From Sinomicrobium kalidii (GTDB taxonomy: Bacteria > Bacteroidota > Bacteroidia > Flavobacteriales > Flavobacteriaceae), in contig NZ_CP089211.1 in the NCBI RefSeq assembly GCF_021183825.1, positions 5,004,501 through 5,068,500 on the forward strand: 64,000 nucleotides of DNA, written 5' to 3'. The notes beneath the pieces are model-generated. The model searched no databases. It was given only the letters and a program-made list of their open reading frames with translations, and had not been told where the DNA came from. A program made the position numbers and the translations under genes. Shown piece by piece: positions 9,155 through 19,792 of this stretch. Position 1 is the stretch's first letter. The number at the start of each line of letters is the position of its first letter.

Positions 9155-9811
9155 ATGAAATTTTTTATAGACACGGCCAACCTGGACCAGATTAAAGAAG
9201 CACAGGCACTCGGTGTTCTTGACGGGGTAACGACCAATCCCTCATTAATGGCGAAAGAGGGGATTACCGGAAGGAACAATATTCTCAAACATTATGTAGA
9301 TATCTGTAACATTGTGGACGGGGATGTTTCTGCCGAGGTGATCGCCACCGATTTCGACGGTATTGTCAAGGAAGGGGAGGAACTGGCGGAACTGCACGAT
9401 CAAATCGTGGTAAAGGTGCCCATGATCAAGGACGGGGTCAAGGCCATTAAATATTTTACCGATAAGGGTATACGTACCAACTGTACGCTGGTATTTTCGC
9501 CCGGGCAAGCGCTCCTGGCGGCAAAAGCCGGAGCGGCCTATGTTTCTCCCTTTATCGGCAGGCTTGATGATATTTCGACAGACGGGTTGAACCTCATTGC
9601 CGAGATCCGTCAGATTTATGATAATTACGGTTTTTCTACGGAAATCCTCGCAGCATCTATCCGGCATACCATGCACGTTATTGAGTGCGCCAAGATCGGG
9701 GCAGATGTAATGACCGGACCGTTGTCGTCCATCACAGGGTTGTTAAAACATCCGTTGACCGATATAGGACTTGAAAAATTCCTCGCGGATTACAAGAAGG
9801 GAAATTCCTGA
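9155..9811 (+). CDS. fsa: Transaldolase-family fructose-6-phosphate aldolase
   Basis: 218 residues, the short single-domain form of the transaldolase family (FSA/TalC). It begins MKFFIDTANLDQIKEA and has DGVTTNPSLMAKEG, the Schiff-base region VVKVPMIKDG (Lys in VKVP) and GRLDD, all FSA hallmarks. It catalyses aldol chemistry on sugar phosphates in the non-oxidative pentose phosphate branch. The reading frame is followed by a strong terminator at 9933-10010. Confidence 0.93.
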   Translation: MKFFIDTANLDQIKEAQALGVLDGVTTNPSLMAKEGITGRNNILKHYVDICNIVDGDVSAEVIATDFDGIVKEGEELAELHDQIVVKVPMIKDGVKAIKYFTDKGIRTNCTLVFSPGQALLAAKAGAAYVSPFIGRLDDISTDGLNLIAEIRQIYDNYGFSTEILAASIRHTMHVIECAKIGADVMTGPLSSITGLLKHPLTDIGLEKFLADYKKGNS

Positions 9812-9932
9812 TCCCGGTTTTAAAAAAAACAATAACCTTGGAGCAAGCTCGCGAGGCATAAATCGAAAAATCCCAAAAAAACATTTCGACGCAAACCTCG
9901 AAGCATTTTAAACCTCACTTAGTGAGTAAAAG

Positions 9933-10010
9933 TTGTCTCAAAATCACTTCTTCTTCTGATGCTTGCGGATTTTTCGCAATATTCAGATTGATTTTGAGGC
10001 AATTTTTTTT
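9933..10010 (+). terminator. Rho-independent terminator after fsa
   Basis: A 14-bp stem with one G-U pair (TTGTCTCAAAATCA at 9933-9946 and TGATTTTGAGGCAA at 9989-10002) with a 42-nt loop, then eight T at 10003-10010. Unusually long loop. The text upstream (9841-9930) is AT-rich and without a gene. Confidence 0.7.
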
Positions 10011-10072
10011 ATGGGGACCAGTTGTGATCCGTGTTTTGTTTAAGGATCGGGGAGAATGAGATAACCGAAACG

Positions 10073-11491
10073 CTACCGGGGAAGGGTGTTGAGTGTTTCC
10101 AGAAATTCGGGGGAGTTGATGTAAGTAAAGGCATTTACAATACGGTCGTTTTTATCTACGACAATCACCTTGTTCAGGTTATTCACTATAAGCCCCCTGC
10201 TAACAGTATCCCTTTTCTGTGAGAGGTATTGCCGGTTGCGGCGCAAACCGTTTAATGTTATGGTCTCTGTCCATGCATTATAGTCCTCGTTGAGGCATAT
10301 GCCCACAAATTTTACGGCCGGGTATTGACTTTCCAGGTCAAGTACATGTTTGTTGATATACCTGGAATGCCCTTTCTGGAAAAATGTCCAGAAATAGATC
10401 ACGGTATTGTGGTCGCGACATACTTTGGCCAGGTCGGTATGTTTACCCTGAGTATCGATCAGCTGCAGCGGAGGGATGCCGGAACCTTCCTGCAATTTTT
10501 GAATGCTGGTGTAGAGCGATTCCACTTCATCCCGGTATTTGTTGTCGCTGTTGAGTTCCCTGAATTTTTCTATGAAACGCGTGTTGTTCGCCGTATCCTG
10601 GTCGTTCAGGTAATAAGTATAGGCAGTATTCCAGAAGAGGTAGTCTTTTAATCCTTTTTCGCGTACCTTGTTGTTGATAAGGTCCAGCTTGTGCAGGTAG
10701 TAGTGTGCGGATTTTTCAATAAAATCACCCTCGTGAGCACACTCTTTTACACACTTCACATAAGCCAGGCTGTTGAAGTGGTACATCATAAAATCAAAAT
10801 AAGGCTTGTAAAAGCGGAGTTCCTCGTTGTTATAGTCTATGGTTTTGCGGAATGCAAAAAAATCCCCGGGCATGTCAAGCAGGTTTTTCCGGTCTATGCC
10901 CTTTAGTCTTTTGTGCATGTACGGATAAAATTCCCTGGATTTGTAACTGGGGTAATTGATAGCTGCGCGGGCCACATTTTTTGCCGGTTCCGACAGGCGT
11001 TGATTAACGATGAGATGTTCGTATTGTTCCATTTTCATGGCCCGGAGCGAATCAATTTTCCTGCCGAATTCTTCCGGCTCAAGACGGTAATAGCTGTAAA
11101 CCAGTTTTTCTTCGTCCTCGTCCAGGAGAAACATCTCTATGAGGAAATTGTTTTTTTCTGCCCCACGGCCCGAAAAAACGAGTGATTCGTCAAAATTCAG
11201 GGTGTTTACCCGGGCCAGGATGCTGTCCTTGCCCTGGATAAAAATGTATTGATGTTCGCGGAAATGTTTGAATTTGAATAAATCGCCTTCCCTGTCTTCC
11301 AGGTTCAGTTTAAATAAAAAGCGGTTATCGCTGTTCAACAATACAGTATCTACCGGTTCGTCGTCCTTAAACAAAACAACGCTGCTATCCCGTGGATTTA
11401 TGATCTCGCCCCCGAAATAGGCGATAGTATTTTCTGAATTATTACAGCCAATAAAAGGTAATACTAAAAATGCTATTAGCAAATTCCTCAT
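10073..11491 (-). CDS. Thioredoxin-fold lipoprotein without a CxxC motif
   Basis: 472 residues. Lipobox LPFIGC at about 11-16 marks an outer-surface or periplasmic lipoprotein. Residues 20-95 are a beta-rich domain like DUF4369 (GEIINPRDSSVVLFKDDEPVDT). The middle is alpha-helical. The last 130 residues (PPLQLIDTQGKHTDLAKVCR, TVIYFWTFFQKGHSRYINKHV) follow the TlpA/AhpC-TSA fold, but the usual CxxC is replaced by QKGH, so no redox activity is expected. It is divergent from the ABC-F gene. Confidence 0.85.
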   Translation of the reverse strand: MRNLLIAFLVLPFIGCNNSENTIAYFGGEIINPRDSSVVLFKDDEPVDTVLLNSDNRFLFKLNLEDREGDLFKFKHFREHQYIFIQGKDSILARVNTLNFDESLVFSGRGAEKNNFLIEMFLLDEDEEKLVYSYYRLEPEEFGRKIDSLRAMKMEQYEHLIVNQRLSEPAKNVARAAINYPSYKSREFYPYMHKRLKGIDRKNLLDMPGDFFAFRKTIDYNNEELRFYKPYFDFMMYHFNSLAYVKCVKECAHEGDFIEKSAHYYLHKLDLINNKVREKGLKDYLFWNTAYTYYLNDQDTANNTRFIEKFRELNSDNKYRDEVESLYTSIQKLQEGSGIPPLQLIDTQGKHTDLAKVCRDHNTVIYFWTFFQKGHSRYINKHVLDLESQYPAVKFVGICLNEDYNAWTETITLNGLRRNRQYLSQKRDTVSRGLIVNNLNKVIVVDKNDRIVNAFTYINSPEFLETLNTLPR

Positions 11492-11506
11492 ACAATCCGG
11501 TTAAAC

Positions 11507-11527
11507 GTATAGTACTGAGCACTATAC
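11507..11527. promoter_or_regulatory. Near-perfect 21-bp palindrome upstream of the thioredoxin-fold gene
   Basis: GTATAGTACT (11507-11516), G, AGCACTATAC (11518-11527): 10-bp arms with one mismatch. It lies between the candidate minus-strand -7 element TAGCTTTG (complement of 11540-11547) and the start codon at 11491. Candidate operator or short hairpin; no regulator is assigned. Confidence 0.4.
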
Positions 11528-11539
11528 TTTATATAACAG

Positions 11540-11547
11540 CAAAGCTA
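11540..11547 (-). promoter_or_regulatory. Candidate -7 element for the 10073-11491 gene
   Basis: Minus-strand TAGCTTTG matches TAnnTTTG; the predicted start near 11534 would be 43 bp before the ATG. No clear -33 TTG at the correct spacing, so this is tentative. Confidence 0.35.
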
Positions 11548-11636
11548 ACAAACCTGGGGGTGTACCTGTGTTAATGCCGAGTTAAAAAATGTACTTAAAA
11601 GGTGGCGTACACGCTTTATAATAGTTTGTGTTTTGT

Positions 11637-11644
11637 TACTTTTG
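11637..11644 (+). promoter_or_regulatory. Candidate -7 element for the ABC-F gene
   Basis: TACTTTTG matches TAnnTTTG, 32 bp before the ATG at 11677. No -33 TTG at ideal spacing (the best, ACGCTTTAT, is weak). Confidence 0.45.
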
Positions 11645-11676
11645 CATCGACTTAACGAAATTCAAAAATAAAATAA

Positions 11677-13302
<1,626 letters not shown>

Positions 13303-13323
13303 TATTCAGATCACTTTTTAACA

Positions 13324-13370
13324 ACACGGAATACAAATGCTCATCGGGGCAATCGTATTCCGTGTTTTTT
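13324..13370 (+). terminator. Terminator after the ABC-F gene
   Basis: Perfect 11-bp stem ACACGGAATAC (13324-13334) with GTATTCCGTGT (13355-13365) and a T-run at 13365-13370. It overlaps the 3' end of the convergent gene at 13369, so it may act both ways. Confidence 0.8.
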
Positions 13371-13881
13371 ATACCCTGCTTTTTAATTCGGCAGCCTGTC
13401 CTTTCCAGTCGTCGCGTTTTATTCTTCCGGGGAAGAACTGTATGAGCTCGGTAACCTGGGTCATGTCTTCTTCCGAAAAATTACTGATCTGCTCAAAGGT
13501 GAAAATGCCGATACTGTTTAATTTCTCTTCAATAAAAGGGCCGATACCGTTTATTTTTTTCAGGTCGTCCCGGACCGTATGATCGGCCCGGCCGATACGG
13601 TCAAAGTCGAGCGGACTGTCATCGGGAGCATAGAGTGCGCCCCTGCGGTCTCTTGTTTTCCTGGCCTTGATATTGGAGTTAATGTTGCTGAAAGTGCTGT
13701 TCGCATGTTTGTTGACACTTTCCTGTAAAGCCTCTTTTTCCGAAAGACAGTTCCTGAGCTGATTGCTGTATTTTTTGGAAAAATGACTTCGCGCAAAAAA
13801 ATATCCTATGAGAAAGGACCCCAGGCATATTAAAAACAATACGACGTATTCTATGGCGGCTACCGGTGCTAACTGTTCCAT
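13369..13881 (-). CDS. Membrane-anchored helix-hairpin-helix protein
   Basis: 170 residues. A single membrane helix at about 10-28 (IEYVVLFLICLGSFLIGYFF) is followed by a charged region (about 30-105) and a C-terminal helix-hairpin-helix domain, LKKINGIGPFIEEKLNSIGIFTFEQISNF (about 112-140), which resembles the ribosomal-L21/flap-endonuclease-like HhH seen in many uncharacterised Bacteroidota proteins. The HhH suggests DNA or protein binding at the membrane; function unknown. Same strand and 21 bp from the OmpA gene, so perhaps co-transcribed. Confidence 0.82.
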   Translation of the reverse strand: MEQLAPVAAIEYVVLFLICLGSFLIGYFFARSHFSKKYSNQLRNCLSEKEALQESVNKHANSTFSNINSNIKARKTRDRRGALYAPDDSPLDFDRIGRADHTVRDDLKKINGIGPFIEEKLNSIGIFTFEQISNFSEEDMTQVTELIQFFPGRIKRDDWKGQAAELKSRV

Positions 13882-13902
13882 GATGTTTTATTCGTATTTG
13901 GG

Positions 13903-14763
13903 TTAATTGACTTTGATCTCAATCCTGCGGTTCTGGCGACGTCCCTCCAGAGAGGCGTTGGTTGCAATGGGTTCGTGCGGCCCTTTTGAAAAGGCTTTTA
14001 ACTTTTCTTCGGGAATTCCTGTGCTGACCAGGTATTTCATTACGTTTTTAGCACGCTGCATGCCTATCCATTCGTTGGCTTCAACTGGTCCGACATTGTC
14101 TGTATGTCCGGTGATCACCACTTTTTTTTCAGGATATTTATCGAGATAATTTTTTAATTCTTCGGCATAGGCCCTCAGGGTATTATCGGGCTTGAACTTT
14201 TCCGATGCAAAATTGGAGTATAGTATTTTATTGGACAGCCCTTTTTCGATGAGCGCATTCCTGTCTTCCGTAATGTCGCGGTATTGCATTTCTATACCAC
14301 CGTTATACCGCCCTTCTTTGTCAAAATCAAAATCTTTCCGGGCCGATTGTGTTACCATGCGGTCCGGGTTTATTCCGTAGGCCGTAAACCTTTCTTTCAG
14401 TTTTTCGGCCCTGGCACTGCCGAGAGTGCTTTCTTCCTCGTCGTTGTAAAGTCCGGTGATCACAAGTTCTTTGTCCTGGTTTTCATTGAGAAAGTCAAAG
14501 AGCAGTTCTTCTATATTTACGGATGTTTCCTCTATAGCCACGGTATCGGCCCCGGAACTGATGGAAAAGTCATTAAATTGTTCTAGGGCAAATTCACTTC
14601 CGTATGTTTCATGAGTTGGAACGGTATCTGTCTGAGCGGGGGGAGCTACGGTTTTCTCCACAGGATTCGCCGCACATAAATTCTTTATATGGCAAGTGTA
14701 TATCCATATTCCGAAAATGAACCAGATCAAAAAGAATACAAAGGCGATTAGAAAATTTTTCAT
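13903..14763 (-). CDS. OmpA-family peptidoglycan-binding protein with two OmpA-like halves
   Basis: 286 residues. A membrane helix or uncleaved signal at 4-20 (FLIAFVFFLIWFIFGIWIY). The C-terminal domain (about 180-286) is a full OmpA-like domain: VVITGHTDNVGPVEANEWIGMQRAKNVMKYLV, then RRQNRRIEIKVN. An upstream segment (about 85-150, LVITGLYNDEEESTLGSARAEKLKERF) looks like a second, degenerate copy of the same fold. It should anchor the envelope to peptidoglycan. Confidence 0.88.
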   Translation of the reverse strand: MKNFLIAFVFFLIWFIFGIWIYTCHIKNLCAANPVEKTVAPPAQTDTVPTHETYGSEFALEQFNDFSISSGADTVAIEETSVNIEELLFDFLNENQDKELVITGLYNDEEESTLGSARAEKLKERFTAYGINPDRMVTQSARKDFDFDKEGRYNGGIEMQYRDITEDRNALIEKGLSNKILYSNFASEKFKPDNTLRAYAEELKNYLDKYPEKKVVITGHTDNVGPVEANEWIGMQRAKNVMKYLVSTGIPEEKLKAFSKGPHEPIATNASLEGRRQNRRIEIKVN

Positions 14764-14900
14764 CCCTGGACAACGTTAATTTTTGTTAAAAATATAAATT
14801 TCCTACAAATGAAACAACCCTGGTATTCTGAAATTTAAGATTGTTGCTGTCTTTTTGTTACAATATAAAATCAGTTTGTTACAAAATTTTGGGAATATTC

Positions 14901-14933
14901 TTGTCGGGATAAATAATTTTTCATTTAAATTTG
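14901..14933 (+). promoter_or_regulatory. Promoter of the histidine operon
   Basis: TTG at 14901-14903 and TAAATTTG at 14926-14933 (TAnnTTTG), 22-bp spacer. Predicted start near 14939, 13 nt upstream of the leader peptide ATG. Confidence 0.65.
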
Positions 14934-14951
14934 CACCAGAATCAAAGTGAA

Positions 14952-15008
14952 ATGAACCGTATAGTTTTACATCATTACCATTTTTACACTTGCACTCAGG
15001 CGAGGTGA
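14952..15008 (+). CDS. hisL: Histidine operon leader peptide
   Basis: 18 codons, MNRIVLHHYHFYTCTQAR, then TGA. Three His codons in four (residues 7, 8 and 10) mark it as a regulatory leader peptide whose translation senses charged tRNA-His. It starts 13 nt after the predicted transcript start and is followed by a terminator 33 nt after its stop and by hisG at 15157. Too short for an ordinary gene finder; I judge it real because of the combination of His run, terminator, alternative hairpin and operon context. Confidence 0.85.
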   Translation: MNRIVLHHYHFYTCTQAR

Positions 15009-15056
15009 TAGAGGTATGCATGTAATTCTTTAACCCATTATAAGCCCGTTTGAGTG
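14993..15056 (+). promoter_or_regulatory. Antiterminator pairing of the his attenuator
   Basis: CACTCAGGCG at 14993-15002 can pair with CGTTTGAGTG at 15047-15056 (ten pairs, two of them G-U). The second strand contains most of the left arm of the terminator, so the two hairpins are mutually exclusive. The first strand lies inside the leader codons 14-17, so a ribosome that stalls at the His codons leaves it free, while a ribosome that reaches the stop codon covers it. Confidence 0.75.
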
Positions 15057-15079
15057 TATCAAACGGGCTTTTTTTATTT
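15042..15079 (+). terminator. Attenuator terminator upstream of hisG
   Basis: Perfect 12-bp stem AAGCCCGTTTGA (15042-15053) with TCAAACGGGCTT (15059-15070), 5-nt loop, then TTTTTATTT. It lies 78 bp before hisG. Confidence 0.9.
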
Positions 15080-15156
15080 CCGGCCGAGCTTCCGGAGTGC
15101 ACAAAATGAAAAAATGATTTTGAAATATCCTTAACCGGAAAACAACAAAAGACAAA

Positions 15157-16014
15157 ATGAACAAATTAAAAATTGCCATCCAGAAAAGCGGACGTCTCAA
15201 TGAAGATTCCCTGAAAATACTGAAGGACTGCGGGATTTCCATAAACAACGGAAATGACCAGTTAATGGCCGAGGCCTCCGATTTTCCGATGGAGGTCCTC
15301 TTCCTCAGGAACTCCGATATACCGCAATACCTCAAAGACGGCGTGGTAGACGCGGCTATTGTGGGGGACAACCTGCTCGTAGAAAAGGGAAAAGGCATAC
15401 GCGCCGTGGAAAAACTCGGTTTTTCCAAATGCAGGGTATCCATTGCAGTGCCGAAAACTTTTGAATATACATCGGTAAAAGACCTGGCCGGAATGCAGAT
15501 AGCAACCTCTTACCCCAATACGGTAAATGACTTTCTGGAATCCAAAGGGATCAGCGCAGACCTGCACCAGATCTCCGGTTCGGTGGAAATAGCACCCAAC
15601 ATCGGGCTTGCCGATGCTATCGTGGATATCGTATCGAGCGGAAGCACCTTGTTTAAGAACAACCTGAAGGAAGCGGAGATCATTCTGAAAAGTGAGGCCG
15701 TACTCGCCGTTTCCCCGAAAATATCGGAAGAAAGCAACGCCATACTTCAAAAGTTCCGGTTCAGGATACAATCGGTACTGAAAGCGCGGAATTCACGCTA
15801 TATCCTCATGAATGTTCCCAATAACAAAATAGATGCCGTGGGTAAAATACTCCCGGTATTAAAAAGCCTTACAGTGATGCCGCTGGCCGAAGAAGGATGG
15901 AGTAGCGTACACTCGGTAATCGATAAGAACACGTTCTGGGAAGTAATTGACGAACTCAAGGCCGTAGGCGCCGAGGGGATTTTAGTGTGTCCCATTGAAA
16001 AAATGGTACTTTAA
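15157..16014 (+). CDS. hisG: ATP phosphoribosyltransferase, long form
   Basis: 285 residues, the long form of HisG with a C-terminal ACT-like regulatory domain (about 215-285), which allows histidine feedback without HisZ. The PRPP-binding region is IVDIVSSGSTLFKNNLKEAE (about 153-172). It catalyses the first step of histidine synthesis, joining PRPP and ATP. First structural gene after the attenuator; 147 bp separate it from hisD. Confidence 0.96.
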   Translation: MNKLKIAIQKSGRLNEDSLKILKDCGISINNGNDQLMAEASDFPMEVLFLRNSDIPQYLKDGVVDAAIVGDNLLVEKGKGIRAVEKLGFSKCRVSIAVPKTFEYTSVKDLAGMQIATSYPNTVNDFLESKGISADLHQISGSVEIAPNIGLADAIVDIVSSGSTLFKNNLKEAEIILKSEAVLAVSPKISEESNAILQKFRFRIQSVLKARNSRYILMNVPNNKIDAVGKILPVLKSLTVMPLAEEGWSSVHSVIDKNTFWEVIDELKAVGAEGILVCPIEKMVL

Positions 16015-16161
16015 ATGTTTTTCGGAGAAATTTGGCAAAAGGGACGGAATGACAAAACGCGGGTTCGGGGTTTGAGTTGATGCCGGATGAATTCGGTATA
16101 TGAGATCATCGGCGCAATGGTAAAAAACTTTAACTTTAATCAGGAGATAAATAAATGACCT

Positions 16162-17448
16162 ATGAATAAAATATATAACCCGGTACGGGAGGAATGGCCG
16201 GAATTACTTAAAAGGCCTACGCAGACCATAAATGACATAGAAGCTATGGTGCAGGAAATATTCAGGGAGATACAGGATAAGGGCGACAGGGCGGTTGCCA
16301 AATATACCTCGTTGTTTGACGGTGTATCCCTTTCTGAAGTGGCCGTAACACCTTCTGAAATAGCAGAGGCGGAAACCCAGGTTTCGGAAGAGCTCAAACA
16401 GGCCATACAACTGGCTAAAACCAATATTGAAAAATTTCACAGTGCGCAAAAAACCAATAAGGTTACGGTAACAACTACCGAAGGGATTGCGTGCTGGCAG
16501 GAAAGAAAAGCCATCCAGAAGGTTGGACTGTACATTCCCGGAGGCACGGCACCGCTGTTTTCCAGCGTTTTGATGCTGGCCGTACCTGCAGGGATAGCGG
16601 GGTGTAATGAAATTGTACTTTGCACTCCGCCCGATAAACAGGGAAAAGTAAATCCGGCGATTCTGTACACGGCAAATTTGTGTGGGGTAACCACAATCCT
16701 GAAAGTAGGAGGGATCCAGGCCATTGCAGGAATGACCTTCGGTACCGAAAATATTCCGCAGGTATATAAAATATTCGGTCCCGGAAACCAGTATGTGACG
16801 GTGGCCAAGCAACTGGCCACACAATATGGTGTAGCCATAGACATGCCGGCAGGTCCGTCCGAACTGCTGGTGGTTGCAGATAACAGTGCCAACGCCGCTT
16901 TCGTAGCTTCCGATCTGTTGTCACAGGCCGAGCACGGTACGGATAGCCAGGTGATCCTCGTTTCCACATCAAGAGAACTGATAGACCAGGTAGAGTTGGA
17001 AATAGAGCAGCAAATAGAAGAACTGCCCAGGAAAAAAATAGCAGAAGCCGCCATAGAGAACTCCAGGCTCATTTTTGTGGAAAAAGAAAGTGAAGCGCTG
17101 GACCTTATCAATACATACGGCCCCGAACACCTTATTATCTGTATGGAAAACGAAGATTTTTATGTCAACGGCATCATTAACGCGGGATCGGTGTTTATAG
17201 GTAACTATACCCCGGAAAGTGCAGGGGACTATGCATCCGGAACCAATCACACCCTGCCTACCAACGGATACTCCCGAAATTACAGCGGCGTTAACCTGGA
17301 CAGCTTTACAAAATCGGTGACCTTTCAGAAAATATCGGAGATCGGCATGCAGAATATCGGAAGGGCCATTGAAGTGATGGCCGAAGCAGAAGGGCTGCAG
17401 GCACATAAAAATGCGGTAACCCTGCGATTGCGAAACATTAAAAAATAA
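16162..17448 (+). CDS. hisD: Histidinol dehydrogenase
   Basis: 428 residues. Conserved blocks include GLYIPGGTAPLFSSVLM, AGPSELLVVAD, SQAEHGTDSQ (catalytic and zinc-binding region), INTYGPEHL and ASGTNHTLPT. It oxidises histidinol to histidine through histidinal, using two NAD+ and zinc. The stop overlaps the possible first start codon of hisC. Confidence 0.96.
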   Translation: MNKIYNPVREEWPELLKRPTQTINDIEAMVQEIFREIQDKGDRAVAKYTSLFDGVSLSEVAVTPSEIAEAETQVSEELKQAIQLAKTNIEKFHSAQKTNKVTVTTTEGIACWQERKAIQKVGLYIPGGTAPLFSSVLMLAVPAGIAGCNEIVLCTPPDKQGKVNPAILYTANLCGVTTILKVGGIQAIAGMTFGTENIPQVYKIFGPGNQYVTVAKQLATQYGVAIDMPAGPSELLVVADNSANAAFVASDLLSQAEHGTDSQVILVSTSRELIDQVELEIEQQIEELPRKKIAEAAIENSRLIFVEKESEALDLINTYGPEHLIICMENEDFYVNGIINAGSVFIGNYTPESAGDYASGTNHTLPTNGYSRNYSGVNLDSFTKSVTFQKISEIGMQNIGRAIEVMAEAEGLQAHKNAVTLRLRNIKK

Positions 17449-17481
17449 ATGCCCCGGACGAAGACCGCAGAAAAACGACAA

Positions 17482-18531
17482 ATGAAAACAATACCATTCG
17501 ATATAAACAGACTGGTCCGCCCGAATGTGGCCAGGTTGAAACCTTATTCCTCCGCAAGGGACGAGTTTAAGGATTTTGATGCGGACATGGTTTTTATAGA
17601 TGCCAATGAGAACCCTTTTGAAAATGGCGTCAACCGCTATCCCGATCCGCAGCAACTGAAACTTAAAGAAGTCCTGGCCCGACAACACAATTTAGAGGTA
17701 GCGCATATTCTGCTCGGAAACGGCAGCGATGAAGTACTCGACCTGATTTTCCGTGCTTTTTGCGAGCCGTTGCAGGATAATGTGCTGACACTGCCTCCCA
17801 CTTATGGAATGTACAAGGTGCTGGCAGGCATCAACAACGTGGAAAACCGCGAAGTGCTGCTATCGGAGGATTTTCAGCCGAGGGTCCGGGAAACCCTGGA
17901 AAAGGCGGATAACAATTCCAAAATCATTTTTCTGTGTTCTCCGAACAATCCCACGGGAAATTCCCTTTCGGAAGAAAGTGTAAAAGCCCTGTTGGAAAAT
18001 TTTGCGGGACTGGTTGTTATTGATGAAGCCTATATTGATTTTTCCGATAAGAAAAGCTGGCTGTCCCGGTTGAACACCTATCCCAATCTGGTGGTCACAC
18101 AAACCTTGTCCAAGGCCTACGGACTGGCCGGAATACGGTTGGGGATATGTTATGCTTCCCCGCAGATCATTACCGTATTGAACAAGATCAAACCGCCTTA
18201 TAATATTAATGAGCTCACGCAAAAAAGGGCCTTGCAACGATTAATGGAAAAGGATAAAATTACTCGTGAAATATCCAGTATAAAAGATCAAAAGAACCGA
18301 TTATTTCAATCATTACTTGAGGTTGATTGTGTAAAGGAAATTCATCCCTCCGATGCCAATTTTATCCTGGCCAGAGTAGATGATGCCAATAAGCGGTATA
18401 ACCAGCTGGTGGAAAAAGGGATTGTGGTGAGAAACCGTACTACCCAGCCGCTTTGTGAGAATTGCCTGCGGTTCACTGTCGGCACCCCGGAAGAAAACGA
18501 CAGATTAATAGAAAACCTGAAATCCCTTTGA
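17482..18531 (+). CDS. hisC: Histidinol-phosphate aminotransferase
   Basis: 349 residues from the ATG at 17482 (MKTIPFDINRLVRPNV). A longer frame begins at 17449 directly behind the hisD stop, but the extra PRTKTAEKRQ is absent from the family, so 17482 is preferred. Fold-type I aminotransferase: PLP-phosphate region LLGNGSDEVLD, AFCEPLQDNVLTLPPTYGMY, CSPNNPTGN, VIDEAYIDFS and the PLP lysine in TLSKAYGLAGIRLG. It transaminates imidazole-acetol phosphate. Confidence 0.95.
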   Translation: MKTIPFDINRLVRPNVARLKPYSSARDEFKDFDADMVFIDANENPFENGVNRYPDPQQLKLKEVLARQHNLEVAHILLGNGSDEVLDLIFRAFCEPLQDNVLTLPPTYGMYKVLAGINNVENREVLLSEDFQPRVRETLEKADNNSKIIFLCSPNNPTGNSLSEESVKALLENFAGLVVIDEAYIDFSDKKSWLSRLNTYPNLVVTQTLSKAYGLAGIRLGICYASPQIITVLNKIKPPYNINELTQKRALQRLMEKDKITREISSIKDQKNRLFQSLLEVDCVKEIHPSDANFILARVDDANKRYNQLVEKGIVVRNRTTQPLCENCLRFTVGTPEENDRLIENLKSL

Positions 18532-18639
18532 AAAGCACAACCGCACATCCCGAGGGAGGTCGGGGGAAGTCCATGGGAGGCCCGGTTATATAGAAAATAG
18601 CAGACCTTATTATATATCTTGAAAAGCAAAAAATAAAAT

Positions 18640-19773
18640 ATGCAAAAAGTACTATTCATAGACAGGGACGGCACTTTAATTCGTGAACCTGAAGACGAGC
18701 AGATCGATGCATTCGAAAAACTGGAATTTTATCCGCGGATGTTCAGCTGGCTCGCAAAAATTGCCCGTGAACTGGATTTTGAACTCGTAATGATAACTAA
18801 CCAGGACGGACTGGGAACAGATGCCTTTCCGGAAGAGACCTTCTGGCCGGTACAGAATTTTATTCTGAAAAGCCTGGAAAATGAAGGGATTACCTTTGAT
18901 GAGATTTTTATAGACCGGACCTTCCCCGAAGAGAATTCGCCCAACCGTAAACCGGGGACGGGAATGCTTACCAAATATTTTTCGGAGGGCTACGATATGA
19001 AAAATTCCTTTGTCATAGGAGACCGTCTCACAGACGTGGAACTGGCCAAAAATCTGGGGGCACAAGGTATTTTTATAAATAACCACACCAATCTCGGCAC
19101 GGGGGAAGTAAATGCCGAACAGGAAGAATTGAGAGCCTGTATTGCCCTGGAAACCACAGACTGGAAGGAGATTTACGAATTCCTGAAATTACAGCGCCGT
19201 ACAGCGTCCCTTACCAGAAAAACCAATGAGACCGACATAGCAATATCCATTAACCTGGACGGTACCGGGAAAAGTGATATATACACGGGAATCCCGTTTT
19301 TTGATCACATGCTGGACCAGCTGGCCCGTCACGGGCAAATGGACCTGGCCATAAAAGTAAAAGGTGATCTGGAAGTGGACGAACACCACACGATCGAAGA
19401 TACGGCCATTGCTTTAGGGGAAACATTTAACCGGGCACTGGGGAATAAACTGGGGATAGAACGCTATGGTTTTTGCCTTCCCATGGACGACAGTCTGGCA
19501 CAGGTAGCCATCGATTTCGGGGGGAGGAACTGGCTGGTCTGGGAAACCGAGTTCAAACGTGAAATGATAGGAAAAATGCCCACCGAAATGTTCTACCATT
19601 TTTTTAAGTCCTTTACAGACGGAGCCAGGGCCAATTTGAACGTAAAAGCTGACGGAGTGAATGAACATCACAAGATAGAAGCCATTTTCAAGGCTTTTGC
19701 GAAGGCAATAAAGATGGCTGTAAAACGCGATGCCGAAAAAATGGTGCTGCCATCAACAAAAGGAATCATCTGA
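18640..19773 (+). CDS. hisB: Bifunctional histidinol-phosphatase / imidazoleglycerol-phosphate dehydratase
   Basis: 377 residues. N-terminal HAD phosphatase (1-170) with FIDRDGTLI (Asp8 nucleophile, Asp10 acid) and [15 protein letters not shown]-terminal dehydratase (about 190-377) with the two histidine-rich metal motifs HHTIED and EHHKIEA. It performs the sixth and eighth steps of the pathway. The phosphatase half lacks the Cys/His zinc loop of E. coli HisB: the region that carries CPH and CDC there reads [16 protein letters not shown] here. The preceding 107 bp from hisC hold no gene. Confidence 0.95.
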   Translation: MQKVLFIDRDGTLIREPEDEQIDAFEKLEFYPRMFSWLAKIARELDFELVMITNQDGLGTDAFPEETFWPVQNFILKSLENEGITFDEIFIDRTFPEENSPNRKPGTGMLTKYFSEGYDMKNSFVIGDRLTDVELAKNLGAQGIFINNHTNLGTGEVNAEQEELRACIALETTDWKEIYEFLKLQRRTASLTRKTNETDIAISINLDGTGKSDIYTGIPFFDHMLDQLARHGQMDLAIKVKGDLEVDEHHTIEDTAIALGETFNRALGNKLGIERYGFCLPMDDSLAQVAIDFGGRNWLVWETEFKREMIGKMPTEMFYHFFKSFTDGARANLNVKADGVNEHHKIEAIFKAFAKAIKMAVKRDAEKMVLPSTKGII

Positions 19774-19792
19774 AGTTAGAAATACAAAGGCG

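Noticed and set aside
16437..17111. 224-codon frame antisense to hisD
   Set aside because: Shadow of hisD; low-complexity Ser-rich translation.
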